NCBI GenBank assembly: GCA_002749535.1
Contig: MZZL01000376.1
Coordinates: 620,001-684,000 of the forward strand
Direction: 5' to 3'
DNA: 64,000 nt
Origin: Apophysomyces variabilis
Taxonomy: Eukaryota; Mucoromycota; Mucoromycetes; Mucorales; Mucoraceae
Shown: positions 1 to 10,713 of the stretch, piece by piece
Layout of the letters: each line of letters opens with the position of its first letter
Position numbering within the stretch: the first letter of the stretch is position 1
The notes under the pieces: model-generated
What the model was told of the DNA's origin: nothing
Seen by the model: the letters and a program-made list of their open reading frames with translations, nothing else
Databases searched by the model: none
Translations under genes and position numbers: made by a program

Positions 1-959
1 CGGCAATCTTCTGAAGTACCTTGCCGTAATGATCGATACCGAAGATCTTGGCAGCACTGGTGTTGTAAATCACATTGGTCTTATCACGCACACCACTTAA
101 TCGGAAAGCTTCCTCGGCCAAGAACACCATCTTTGTAGGTGCACCAGGACACTACACAAACAACCCATTCATCACCCAGGAAAAATGTCAGCTCCCTGGA
201 CTGTCTTTGCTTCCCAATTTCTTTTTTTTGTCCCTTTTTGTTACCTTGAGAGGTGTGTTCGGGAAGGTAAAGATGGCATTACCACCTTTGAATTCTTGGA
301 GGAATTTGTAAGTCTTTTGTACGCTATCAGGAGAGTAGTTGGATGTCACGCCATTCTTTCCGAGGGTTTCCTTCAAGCCCTTGATTTGGTCCCAATTGAT
401 CTGAATACCAGCGGCGACAACCAAGTAATCATATCCGATGGCCCGGCCATCGCTTAATTTCACCAGGTTGTTATCCGGGTCAAACTCCGTCACTTTATCC
501 TGAATCCAGTCGGCATTGGCTGGAATCACCTTGGCCATTGGCTTGACAGACTCGCTGAAATCCTTAAGACCTCCTCCAACATAAGTCCACAAGGGTTGAT
601 ACTGTTTGATAATACAAGATGGTTATGACCGTGCCAAGGAAAAAAGAGCCAAGGCGTTTCTTTTTGGCAGAGAAGAGCTTACATAGTGAACGTTAGAAGG
701 ATCAATCACGGCTACCTGGTTCTTGCCGAGCAATTTGGAGATGGTCGAAGATACTATCACAGAATAGGAACGTCAACGTTTCTGGGCATAACTACAAGGT
801 TTAATATATTCCGTTACCTGATAGACCACCCGGTCCGGCGCCCACCACGACTACTTTGAATTTCTTATCTGCAGTAACAGGTTTTGGTACTTCTGCTGCT
901 GCTGTTGCAAAGGCGCGTCTCGAGGTGGCGGCGAAAAGTCTAGCACGTGCGGCCAACAT
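1..959 (-). CDS. Sulfide:quinone oxidoreductase, mitochondrial (3' end outside window)
   Basis: FAD flavoprotein that oxidises sulfide at the mitochondrial inner membrane and passes electrons to ubiquinone. The exons I can place are 959-818, 753-683, 601-245 and 151 to beyond base 1; all junctions are GT-AG and keep frame. The start MLAARARLFAATSRRAFATA is arginine/alanine rich, as in a mitochondrial presequence. It is followed by the Rossmann FAD motif VVVVGAGPGGLS, then PSNVHYYQPLWTYVGGGLK, which is characteristic of this family, then FTFPNTPLKCPGAPTKM. The conserved cysteine in PLKCPGAP is created at the exon 3/4 junction. About 240 of the usual 430-450 residues are present; the rest lies left of the window. 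The family call is firm; the yeast-type gene name is not given because naming differs between fungi. Confidence 0.93.
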
Positions 960-1212
960 TGTATTCAAAGAAAGAAAGTGCGAAAGAAACTGGAAATGAA
1001 CGGGGAAAAGAGATCTTTATTTTTTGGATTTTTGAAACGCCGAATGAGCACGCAAAACATGCGTAATCCAACGTAATCGCGAAATGGCGGTGTCCGATCT
1101 GCCAATGAAAAAGGCCTTACCGACATGACGGAATGAACAAAACCACTTAAAATCGTTCTCAGCCATAAGTCTCATCTCTATCCGCCTCCTTTCTAATTCT
1201 TTCATCTTTTCT

Positions 1213-2253
1213 CTATTCTACCGCTTTTTTGGCAATCACATAATGATTATCCCTATCATATCCAGATGCTTCGATACTAACACCAGGGACTTGGTGAAAC
1301 AATCCATCTAATTCACCTTGCTGGAAAAGATGGTAATAGCTAACATGCAATATAAAAAAAATTGAGCACTTTTCCAACGACGATCAATGTGGCCTGACTT
1401 ACCGATTGTATACCGTTGGAGCTTGTTTCTCCTCTTCATTTCCCGTTTTCTTCGTTAACGTCCATGGCACAAACACGTCTTGCTTCCCAGGTTCAAAATT
1501 CCTTTTACTGAACTTTGTCTGTTCCAATGCCCAAACAAATACTAATAACCTTCCTCCCGGTCGAACTATTCGTAATAATTCCTAAATGACGTAAAGAATC
1601 CCTTGTTGGCTTGATCAAACATAAACATTTGTCCCTTTTTTTCCCTTTTTACCTTTAATGCACTAAGGCGTCTTTCGGGTGTGGAGAAGTGATGAATGAC
1701 AGCAATGGAAATAGCAAAATCCTGCACTTGCATTAGGCTTGTTCAGCCACTGAAAATCCATACTGTCAACTTACAAAGGCAGCGGCTCGATAGGGTAGAT
1801 CTAATCCATCGCATACCATTCCTTCAAACCCTCTTTGGTTTACAATCTTGATCAAATTGGTACTCCTTTGAATGGCATAGTTCAATCGAAGATATGTAAC
1901 CATGAAAAAGTCGACGCGCTATCTTTGGCTTTCTCCTTTTTATTTCTTTTACCTGTCAGATCCAAGCATCATAACATGAGGATTGACGCCGATGTATTTG
2001 CCATTACCACAGCCTACATCAGCACCTAGGCTACCGATCGGTAAACCATTCAAAAAGTTTTCCACTACTGGCCAAGGCTAGCCGGCGTTTCAGTAAAGAG
2101 AGCGTGTTATGCTGCGATGATTGCTTTTACTTTGTATCTCGTGTCGCTGAAATGATCGGCGATGACTTCGTAGACTTCATGAACGTGATTTTTTTCGTAT
2201 TCCTCTTCATTCCGTGTAGGTGCTTCCACTGCGAGAGGCTGAGGTTTGGACAT
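1213..2253 (-). CDS. trm9: tRNA (carboxymethyluridine34-5-O)-methyltransferase Trm9
   Basis: S-adenosylmethionine-dependent methyltransferase that completes the mcm5U modification at the wobble uridine of some tRNAs, working with Trm112. Exons: 2253-2131, 2077-1953, 1865-1775, 1721-1653, 1581-1403 and 1339-1213; total 237 residues. Visible signatures: the family N-terminal block EKNHVHEVYEVIADHFSDTR (about residues 19-38), the SAM-binding motif GADVGCGNGKYIG, the motif DFAISIAVIHHFSTPERR, and LLRIVRPGGRLLVFVWALEQ. The C-terminus YYHLFQQGELDGLF is also typical. The length fits fungal Trm9 (about 230-280), which lacks the AlkB domain of animal ALKBH8. It lies head-to-tail behind the small protein gene at 2880-3160 and ends 253 bp upstream of the SQOR start. 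Confidence 0.93.
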
Positions 2254-2879
2254 GGTGCAAAAGCTCTGCAATAAGCGAAACAGGTAAACACAGAGAAAAG
2301 GAAGAAAAAAGAAAAAGATCACCGCCCCCTTTTCCAGTTGTCACAGGCATTCGGAATAACCGTCGCCTGTTACTGCCCATCCAACCTTCATATTTTCAAG
2401 CTGGTTACCCGATTTGACTGTGCAGGATTAACATTTTTCGTCACATCAACAACTATGAACACTATCACAAACTGCATCTCAATGGGCTGTTTTGTCTTTA
2501 GTAGGACTGAAAGGGAGAAGGACAGCTCTCACGGAGCACGCCAGTAAACCTCTCGCTAGTGACAATAAACACCGATCGTGGATGTATGTTCATTTCGTTG
2601 TTCGCCCTCAGCAGTATTAGGCAAGTTTCCCATAAAAAATCAAGCATTATACGCACTGGACATGGGACGTTAAGACTGTCGTCTGCAAATCAATTATGCC
2701 AACTGAAGCGAACCAAAGCAATAAGCTTAGCTCAAACGTAGGATGCTATGTAATTTTATGTGTATGGATACAATGGCAAGCAAAAGAAAAAGACAATTGA
2801 CTGACGAGTTAAAGAGAAGAAAGGGAAAAAGGAGCTGATCTATAAAAGAAAAGAGGAAGTAGGTTGTCAGCAGGGAATA
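2254..2879. other. Intergenic, upstream of trm9
   Basis: Between the trm9 start and the stop of the next minus-strand gene. It must hold the trm9 promoter and the 3' end of the small membrane-protein gene. Several short open frames cross it but none has a credible composition or splice structure. I see no repeat or RNA gene. Confidence 0.6.
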
Positions 2880-3160
2880 CTATGCATTTTCTTGCGTTGT
2901 GCTTGTTTGCTTTTTCTTCATTGTCAAGGCTTTGAGCTTTTCTTCATCGCCTGGTCGGATAAAAGTACCATTGGTCTCCCTAAACAAAAAGTGCATGCCA
3001 GTCAACCAATGCGTTTCCTTTGCTCTCTGTCTCCATGACCCATGCAAAGGTGTACTGAAGCTTACTCTTCGAACTGTTTCAACAGTGGTTGGAAAGTATA
3101 GAAACTCGTCGTCACACCCACACCAATGGCAACCAAGACGGGGACCAGCCTGCTATTCAT
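2880..3160 (-). CDS. Small single-pass membrane protein, 64 residues, function unknown
   Basis: Two exons, 3160-3066 and 2979-2880, joined across a GT-AG intron (donor GTAAGC). The product starts MNSRLVPVLVAIGVGVTTSF, a basic residue followed by a hydrophobic segment of about 15-18 residues, then YTFQPLLKQFEEE and a charged lysine-rich tail. The layout (short N-terminus, one transmembrane helix, charged soluble tail) resembles small mitochondrial inner-membrane proteins, but I cannot name the family. The intron interrupts the frame exactly where the unspliced frame would stop, which supports the model. Confidence 0.6.
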
Positions 3161-4278
3161 GATGCTGATTTGGAAAGGATAAGCGAACCGTTGCCTTAAG
3201 ACACGATTTTAGCAGAAAAAGTCACGATCTTCGCCCCTTTATTGGCGCCACACACACACAGAGCAGCATCAGGAGAGTGGCTTGCCTGTCAAACCTTTTA
3301 CAGTACAACACCTGTGTTATGCGTTCGAGTATGAAATTGCAGCATTTACATGTAAAAACAACGACATCCATAGCACGTATGTACTTGTTCTTGGCTACCA
3401 GAGACAATCTTTCGAGTGGGTCCCAAGATGAATACATCTGACCTAGATATCAAGCCAAAAAGAAGCCAATTTTCTGAATTTTTACTAGCAACGGCTGGTC
3501 AAATTATACTTCCTTTTTTTGGTTCTAGCCTCAAAGTGTGCTCTTTCAATTTTGGCTTGAATTAGTGGCAGTACCAGTCCTTTAAAATGCATTTTAAGCA
3601 AGAATAAGTTCGTAGATGTTCGTAATCTCTCAGTGATAAAAGCGGACTCGAACATTTTCTTTCCTTTATACGGCTGTTAGTCAGCGGTCCCTAACCCATA
3701 CTTGCAACTACTCTTGAAAGGCTGAGTTTTCTTTGTTTTTGTGGTGGCATTTGGGCCAAAAAGTACCACCGAGCAAGAATGCCAATGACTCGCGCTTCTC
3801 GCTCGGCAGTTTGCAATGAATTGAAAATGTATACTATTTAAAACAGTATGATTGTGCGAAACATTGATTTTGGTTGTGAGCTGAAAACACATGCATCTGT
3901 AACTGGGTTGCACTAGCCGACGTGTTAGATTGCTCATATTGAATCAAAAAAATTATGCGGACGATGAGAGGACCGTAGCAATCCCAAAAGTTGGCAAACG
4001 GGATTTGCCAGCAACACATAATTATTTTCTGCAGGTATGATGTTTTCTGATTTGGGCCAACTACGATTTTCGTAGTTGTTAACCTACGACTTCAATATTG
4101 GCGAGGTGCGACTTTGATAAGGGAATTGACATAGAGCAGATGACAAAGTATTTTTTTGTGACTAGAGGGGGCGATCATTCGATCGCACGGAAGGCTAGAC
4201 AGTCACCTTTGGTTTCTGATAAACTAGCAACCCCAGCAAAGAAAAAAAAAATGCATAATTTTTCAATTCTTTTTTAGC
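3161..4278. other. Intergenic, no gene seen
   Basis: AT-rich non-coding stretch. Minus-strand open frames around 3222-3437 and 3677-4019 have no recognisable content and no matching splice sites. A short palindrome around CTACGATTTTCGTAG lies near 4061-4075. Confidence 0.55.
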
Positions 4279-4589
4279 ATGGACGAAGAAAAAGTAAATG
4301 ACTAATATCATATGCGTGCCCTATATCCTGACACTTGTCTAAGAGAAACGTTGACCGGATTGGGATACATGACCCAGAGTCTGTAACACCCAACCTTCAA
4401 GAAACGCAAGGGCCTTTCACTCGTCAAATGGCGCCGATCCTTCAAGGGAAACATATAGATAACGCGGAGACTTCATCTTTACCTCAAAGCGATAGTCAAC
4501 CATTGACGCGACCACTTGGGTCACTGCAGAGAGGCCATCCTATTGATGAAGGTAATGAAAATAGCTCTGGGGGAGAGATCAACAAATGA
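4279..4589 (+). CDS. Possible small two-exon protein, 86 residues, unknown
   Basis: Tentative model: exon 4279-4293 (MDEEK), intron GTAAATGACTAAT...CTAAG, exon 4344-4589. The intron has a good branch-point-like CTAAT and keeps frame. The product is hydrophilic and rich in Q, P and S, with no hydrophobic core. An alternative is that the second exon continues through another splice after the codons for HPIDEG. Composition looks protein-like but I recognise no family; it could be a spurious frame in the ACOT9 promoter. Confidence 0.3.
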
Positions 4590-4964
4590 AGCAGGGTTCA
4601 TATTCTTGTTTTGCTTAAGCCTTGTTATGGCTATGGATGAACACATGAACACCGAGTCAGGGAATAAAAAGTTGATTTTGTTGGACCATCGGAGTATGGT
4701 TGATTGCGCTAACCCCATACCCAACAGATGGCGTGCGACTAGGATGATATGTGGAATGTGTTCGGGAATAGATATCGGCGACGATATGTATCCCGGAGAT
4801 AAAAGGGATGGGTGATCGAAAAAAGAGGACACACCAAATCTGGGGGCTAACCCCAGCGGAGACAACGTGGCAATTCTCATTCCGACTCCATCAGAAAAAA
4901 AGGAATCAAAAGAAAAAAAAAATAGCCAAGTTACTTTCTTTATTTCTTCTTACGTAAAAGTAAC

Positions 4965-6980
4965 ATGTTTGCTATCCGTAAATCCGGATATATTTTTCGT
5001 CGAGTCATTGCTTTGAGAAGCTTGACCACAGCTACAAGACATACCCTGCATCAAGTAAAGCAAACCTCGTCTGTCAATGAAGTCGAGAGTAGTACTTCCA
5101 GTAAGCATCGATATTTACTTTGACGCGCAAGTTCACTGTGCATAATCAATGGCTTCTATTAGGACTTTATACTGTCCGTCCAGTAACTTTCTGGATGGAT
5201 AGGATTTTGGAGAAGGAAAACAAAAGGCCATTGACAGAAGAAGAAACACCGCATGAACACAAGCTCTTGACAAAGACGGTAAGCGTAAAAAATGAAGAAG
5301 CATTTTGTTTACTTGACAGATGGATTAATTTTTTAGATGGCCGATAGCTATATGGAAGAATATTTGCCTTTCCAGTCTTCTCCAGCCTTGTTGGAAGAAT
5401 ATGTTTCCAGTGGTGGGAAGATTCGTATTGGCAAGATGCTTGAGGGTATACGAAATGACCCCCCATGTCAACAACCATGTTACTCATTGCCCTGACAGAT
5501 CTCGATGCCTTGGCTGGTGCCATTGCATACAAACACGTGGATACTAACCCGCTGCCACCTGGGCCTCCTGTTACTATTGTTACTGCTTCCGTGGGTAAAG
5601 CATTGGGTTGCGCTATGCCGAAAAATCTTTATATAACAAATCCGTTCTAGACCGTCTTGAATTGTTACTGCCTGCACAAGTAGGCGATCTTAAACTATCG
5701 GGACATGTTACGTATGTCGGAAAGAGTAGTATGGAAGGCAAGTTCTCCTAGCTATCGCCAATTGGGCGATATTGACAGAGAGATTCCTTTTCCTTCCATT
5801 TTTAGTGTTCGTCAAAGTAGATACTATTCCTGGTTATGACCCATCCGCTAAGACGACGGATGCAGTGCTTGAAAAAGATTTTATGGCGAAGCCCACCTCC
5901 AATACGGTCTTGTTTGCACGTTTTACCATGGTTGCCAAAAACTCTGCGACAGGCAAATCGATCCAGGTCAACCCCTTGGAGCTGAATAATGCCGAGGAAA
6001 AAAAGTTGTTCAAGTTTGCTGAAGGTAATGAACATGAAAGGATGGCTAAATACGGTTTGTTAATCAATCTACGGGATATAAAGATTCTAAGATGCGTAAG
6101 CGCCTTGCTGGAGAGATGGCACTATCAAAAGCTCCGCCTACTGCAGAAGAGCGTTTAGACATCCATGATTTATACATCAAATATTCCAATTTTGAACACA
6201 GTAAGTTGTGTCCCATGCGCCGCGATGCTAAATTGCTTATGTATATTTAAAAGAAAAGGAAATGCTTCCTAAGGATACGGTTTGGATGGAGGATACCACA
6301 CTCCAGAGCGTATTCCTAATGCAGCCACAGGTGAGTCAGACATGGTTGCAGTGTACTATTTTTTTTTGATATTGCTAAATACGCATCAGGACCGTAACAT
6401 ACACAACAACATCTTTGGCGGTTATGTAAGTGTAGATTGGACCTTCTTTTCTTTTTCTTGCAATAGGGTTTAACGCGCTAATCATAGTTAATGCGACGAG
6501 CTTATGAATTAGCACATGCGACAGGCTGCATGTTTGTGAAATCCCAAGTAAAGTTGCGTGCGCTCGATGAGATCGTATTCAGTAAACCTGTACCAGTCGG
6601 TGCCTTCCTTAACCTGTCATCACAAGTCATTTATGCCAAAGGAGATCCGCATCGGTCCTTCCAAGTTAGTGTAACCGCCGAGGTGAATGATATCGAAAAA
6701 AACACAAGCTACGTTACAAATACGTTTCATTTCACATTGGAATCGCTTGACCACCCGGTTCCTAATCTGCTTCCAAGAACTTATGCAGAAAGTATGCGCT
6801 ATATCGAAGGTAAGCAGTTTTCGGGTTATGCGAAAATTGTTCGATCTTATCTGAACATTTTTAGGAAAACGACGACGGGAGCAAGGAATTAAAGCAAGGA
6901 AGTCGTTGCTTGATCTCATGCAGCATTACTCCTCTTCTCCTTTGTCCGCTTCCTCTTCTCCATCAGCACCGTCAGCATAG
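4965..6980 (+). CDS. Mitochondrial acyl-CoA thioesterase, ACOT9-like double hotdog
   Basis: Hydrolyses acyl-CoA to free fatty acid and CoA, probably in the mitochondrial matrix. Exons: 4965-5100, 5163-5278, 5337-5445, 5499-5594, 5651-5737, 5806-6024, 6084-6200, 6254-6330, 6390-6425, 6488-6809, 6865-6980; 476 residues. The N-terminus MFAIRKSGYIFRRVIALRSL looks like a mitochondrial presequence. The first hotdog half holds LEEYVSSGGKIRIGKMLEDL and HVTYVGKSSMEVFVKVD; the second holds NIHNNIFGGYLMRRAYELAH, a hallmark of the ACOT9/10 group. The length fits the two-domain family. The intron after exon 5 begins GC (AAG|GCAAGT), the only GC-AG intron I found here. Confidence 0.9.
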
Positions 6981-7374
6981 ACTTTGCCCATGTAAGATAG
7001 CCTACATAGCAAAAACGGAACCTTGAGTATATGTCGGAAACCCATCGATGTCGCCCTTTTCCAAGAGTTGGTCTTTATTTAATGCGCGGTCATGGAAACT
7101 GTAAAGTAACCATAGCATACTAATTTCATTATAAGTCAAAACAACTCCATCCTACTTTATTTGATTATTTTGGGACAATGCCTTTTCCCAATGCCTGTTG
7201 CATTCGCATATGGTCATGTCCATTGCAAACGTGATTAAGCGATGCCAAATGGAACTGTATTTTGTGCAAAATAAAGACGGTCCTGCAAGCGTATCAAGAA
7301 GTGTTGCCACAAGGAGAAAAAATAAGCGAGTGAGCAAAATTTGCTAGAGAAAAGTTTACTCTGAGCTAGGCACC
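6981..7374. other. Intergenic, no gene seen
   Basis: 3' flank of the thioesterase gene leading into the repeated-family relic. No credible open frame, RNA gene or repeat was seen. Confidence 0.5.
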
Positions 7375-7559
7375 ATGCCAGCCAGAAACTTTATATTACC
7401 AGGCCCCATATCACATCATCCTAAGTCTTCACGTCTAATTGTTGCTTTACAAACAAACATGGACGTTATTTTATTGCATTATGTCTATTCCATAACAAAA
7501 AAAGTGTTGACGCATCCAATGAAAATTAATCCACATGCTGCCGGTACGCCCTTCCCTTT

Positions 7560-9215
7560 CTAAAAGTACCGCTCTCTCATGGATCCATCGTTGGCCAGTC
7601 ATGTACTCGCTTCTACGCCAACACCATTATACTTTGATCCCAACTGACAGGCCTCATGGACAAACTCTTGTCACTTGGCTTAATCGTTTCTTCTCATTTC
7701 CTAGCCTTTCGGCACATACTTTCCTTTACTTTCCTTTCTTGACGAGCCTCTCAAAGATACATTTTCCGAAGACTGTGAACCAACCGAAGAAGGTAACATT
7801 ACAGACTAGATGTCCTGATGCAATTGGTAACGCTTAAATCGCAATGGCAAGTTGGAATTATTGACATTCACACTGCCATATATTCATCGACCCGGTACCG
7901 ACCCGTATAAGCAAGGCAGTTCTAAAAGATAAACGTACAATGGAAATCAGATATCACGACACTACTAGGTACATGATATCTCTCAGCTGCGTTATTATTG
8001 TTCTTTAATACGATCTCACATTGGTTTTCCTGAATATAGGCGAAGATTATGCATCACACGTATGTTACTGGAGATTGCGAATGGATAGATGGTACAAGAT
8101 CAGACCTGTTGTATATCTCTAACTGCATGCTCAGAAACATATTACCGCCTATTCTGATGGAAGTCCAGCACACCGTGGATTTGACATTTATGAAACGCGC
8201 TGCCACTATGGGAAATGTGAGTTCCTTCTGGTCTCTATCAGTTCCTATTGACTATTTCTGGTTCCTGATGTACTATTTTCGACTAAGTAAAAAATATTCT
8301 ATTCGGAAGTAATGCTACACTCCACAGCGGATTCAGAAATTTTTGGTTCCTGATGGACTATTTCTTACTTAATGAAAAAATGGTACATCAGGAACCACTT
8401 CCCGTAGTGCGCGCAGTATTGCCTGTCGGTGTACAAGTTTTACAAGCAAGAACTGAACACTTTGATTGTTCCCATCGACCATATAAGTGTCAATGATGTG
8501 GAAGGAAAGATATGAAGCAGCGAACAAGCTCCATATATGTAGGAGGTGCCGTGCGAAATTTTGGCGAACAAATGCTTCCTGTTAGATGCACGATCTAAAG
8601 ATACCTTTTACCAATATATGCCATTACAGCCTATGGTGAGGTTGTGCTTATTTTTCACCAAGCAAAAAAGGTCTTTGTTAGCGCTATGGGAACGGAGAGA
8701 CCCTACTATACAGTTGCTTTACAAGATTGCGAAGGAAAAATACAAGGCTGAATGGATGAGCAAGGATGATGACACAGATTTACTGTCGAAATGGTGTGGC
8801 CAAGTGGAGTTAAAATTTCAGAGGATTTAGTCTGCCTCGGAAGAATCTTGTTGAGATCATGTACAAGAATATATTAAAGGAAGGCTTTGAATTTATTGCA
8901 GTATGCAGAGACAGGCATCTTGCTACGTTGCAACCTGGGCAATCTGTTTATGAAATTCCAGTTGCCAGGGAAAGAGCTCCCGACGAATTGCCAGATATCC
9001 ACATGTACGACAGCCCTGCCTACAGATTCCTGATAAAATTCAAGAAGAGCAAAAGTCGTAGAAATGAGCGCATGGATTGGAAGAAATGCTATAATAGAGA
9101 TCAAGAACAAGGCTTATTCAACGGTTATGTAGATTTTAGTAGCCTCAAAACATCCTTCAACCGGAAAGAGCGGAAACATAATTGGAGATTATCTAATCGT
9201 AATGAGTTATCGTAG
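7560..9215 (+). pseudogene. Decayed copy of a repeated Mucorales-type family (possible PD-(D/E)xK fold)
   Basis: Fragments in changing frames line up in order as one long ancestral protein: HVLASTPTPLYFDPN, FLDEPLKDTFSEDCEPTEEG, LKSQWQVGIIDIH, HRPGTDPYKQG, MEIRYHDT, DCEWIDGTRSDLLY, ILPPILMEVQHTVDLTFMKR, VPCEILANKCFLLDARSK, LLALWERRDPTIQLLYKIAK and LPRKNLVEIMYKNILKEGFE. There are several stops and frame changes (for example near 7645, 7900 and 8830) and an inserted palindrome at 8239-8397. I recall this order from multicopy proteins in Mucorales genomes. The pattern D...ExQ (DGTRSD ... MEVQ) is compatible with a PD-(D/E)xK nuclease fold such as the Rpn family, but that is inference only. Nothing here is likely to be functional. 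Confidence 0.6.
8239..8397. mobile_element. Short palindromic (MITE-like) insertion
   Basis: Left arm TGGTTCCTGATGTAC at 8259-8273 and its exact reverse complement at 8383-8397, 15 of 15 bases. A further direct copy, TGGTTCCTGATGGAC, lies at 8344-8358 and a weaker one near 8239. The stretch is AT-rich, about 140-160 bp, carries no coding capacity and interrupts the relic gene between its MEVQHTV and ANKCFLL blocks. I could not define a target-site duplication. Confidence 0.5.
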
Positions 9216-10557
9216 TTTGAGTATCCGAGAGCGATCATTGATCGTAAGTGATTTGTGTGAACTGCTTGTCACAATATCCGGGTCTTCAAAAGCAGTAAAA
9301 GGAATACGACACGCCCGTTGTTTGTCTGGATAAAAGCTTCGTTAAAGCATTAGTATGTCGTTTTCAGGGGTTCCTAGACTTAATCCGGATCACTTAATAG
9401 CGAAGTCGATCGGTAAGCCCAACGAGTTCCAGGGTTCGATTGTAAAACTATAAAAACCGCGTAAAAAAGGTGTCCTTTATTTTTACAACATTTTCGCCTT
9501 TTTATACATTTTTGCTTCCTGAGGGAGTCGGGTAGAACAGAATTATCCAGAAAATACTTGCCTAGTTTGTGAAACGCATCTCAAACATTCTCAATAAATG
9601 TGTAGCGGATCCAATTCCTTGGAATCGTTCTCGACGATTGGTAGCGGGAAACCTGGCGACGACAAGTACAGAGAAGTGATATGATTGGGCGCCAACTTTG
9701 TATAACCATCTGGTGTCGTATCAATCGTTGATCTGAGATAACCGTACAAGATCACTGAGGAAGATAGACGAGAGCGCTAACAATAAAATAAAAGACAAAC
9801 AATGGATGATGTTTATTTGTTTTGCTTTGCTCATATTTATATTGCCTAATTCTAATACAATTGTTGCCAACTTGACCTGAGGTGATCCATGGAGTATTGC
9901 TTGCGTTACAATGTCGCAATGACTTACATTGAACAGGTCTGTGCTACTAAGAAGCATAGTCGTACAAAGTGATTGTAAAAGAGGTAAAAGATTACACGAC
10001 ACTGTGTCGTATCGATCCCGATCTGAAATAGTCCGCACAAGATCTTCAAGGGTGATCGACGAGTCCAACGAATAAAATAAACGATAGATAAAAATGATAA
10101 TGTTTATTCTGTCTTGTCTGTCTAATATTTTTATCTTTTGATTCTAGCTGCATTATGTAATCCTTGTCGGCAATGGGATCAAAAGGAAACCAATTGAGAG
10201 CATTACGTCAAAGTCGATAACCGAGAGTACTTCTTGTAGTTCATGACATTTTTGGAAGAGGGCCGAAGATTACTATCTTAAGCTCTTGTCGTCGCCGTAG
10301 TCTGAGCTGGAAATCCAATGGCCAGGTAAAGACGGAACAATAGTAGAAGACAATAAAATAAGATAAAACGGAAGATGTCCTTTATTCTTTGTAATGTGCC
10401 CAATATTTATATCTTTTTGATTCTGGATAAATTATGTAATCACTACGGTAATAAGATGCAAAAGGGAAACAGCTGAGAGTATTATATCAAAGATCGATGA
10501 TCAAAGAAGACTTGTAGTTCTTGTCATTTATGGACGATGGCTGAGCGTAAAAGGTGA
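9216..10557. repeat. Three or four decayed tandem units of about 280 bp
   Basis: Segments around 9785-9850, 10060-10330 and 10350-10560 are diverged copies of each other. The core AATAAAATAA...TTTAT(T)CT is followed by CTTTTGATTCT, ATTATGTAATC, a run AAAAGGAAAC, then CTTGTAGTTC and CATTT. The second and third copies are offset by about 278 bp and the first by about 290 bp; a more worn copy may lie at 9440-9540. No open frame spans them. Their origin is unknown; they could be a decayed satellite or remnants of one non-coding element. Confidence 0.5.
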
Positions 10558-10622
10558 TTACCAAATCCGGTCCTTAACCGTGATTGGTCTAACGATTTTT
10601 GCCACGACAGTGGTGTAAAAAG

Positions 10623-10694
10623 GGCCTGAACCGGGATTTGAACCCGGGACCTCACGCATCCGAAGCGTGAATGATGCCACTACACCATCCAGGC
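10623..10694 (-). tRNA. tRNA-Pro (anticodon CGG)
   Basis: The reverse strand folds as a complete 72-nt cloverleaf. Acceptor stem GCCTGGA pairs with TTCAGGC (one G-T pair). The D arm is TGGTGTAGTGGCATCA. Anticodon stem CACGC/GCGTG encloses loop TTCGGAT with anticodon CGG at 10660-10662. The T arm is CCGGG-TTCAAAT-CCCGG. There is no intron. The internal A and B boxes (TGGTGTAGTGG; GGTTCAAATCC) match the polymerase III consensus. The gene sits immediately downstream of the 51-bp tandem array, whose first unit begins about 20 bp before the mature 5' end. Confidence 0.96.
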
Positions 10695-10713
10695 GGAGTT
10701 GAAAGCCTGGACT

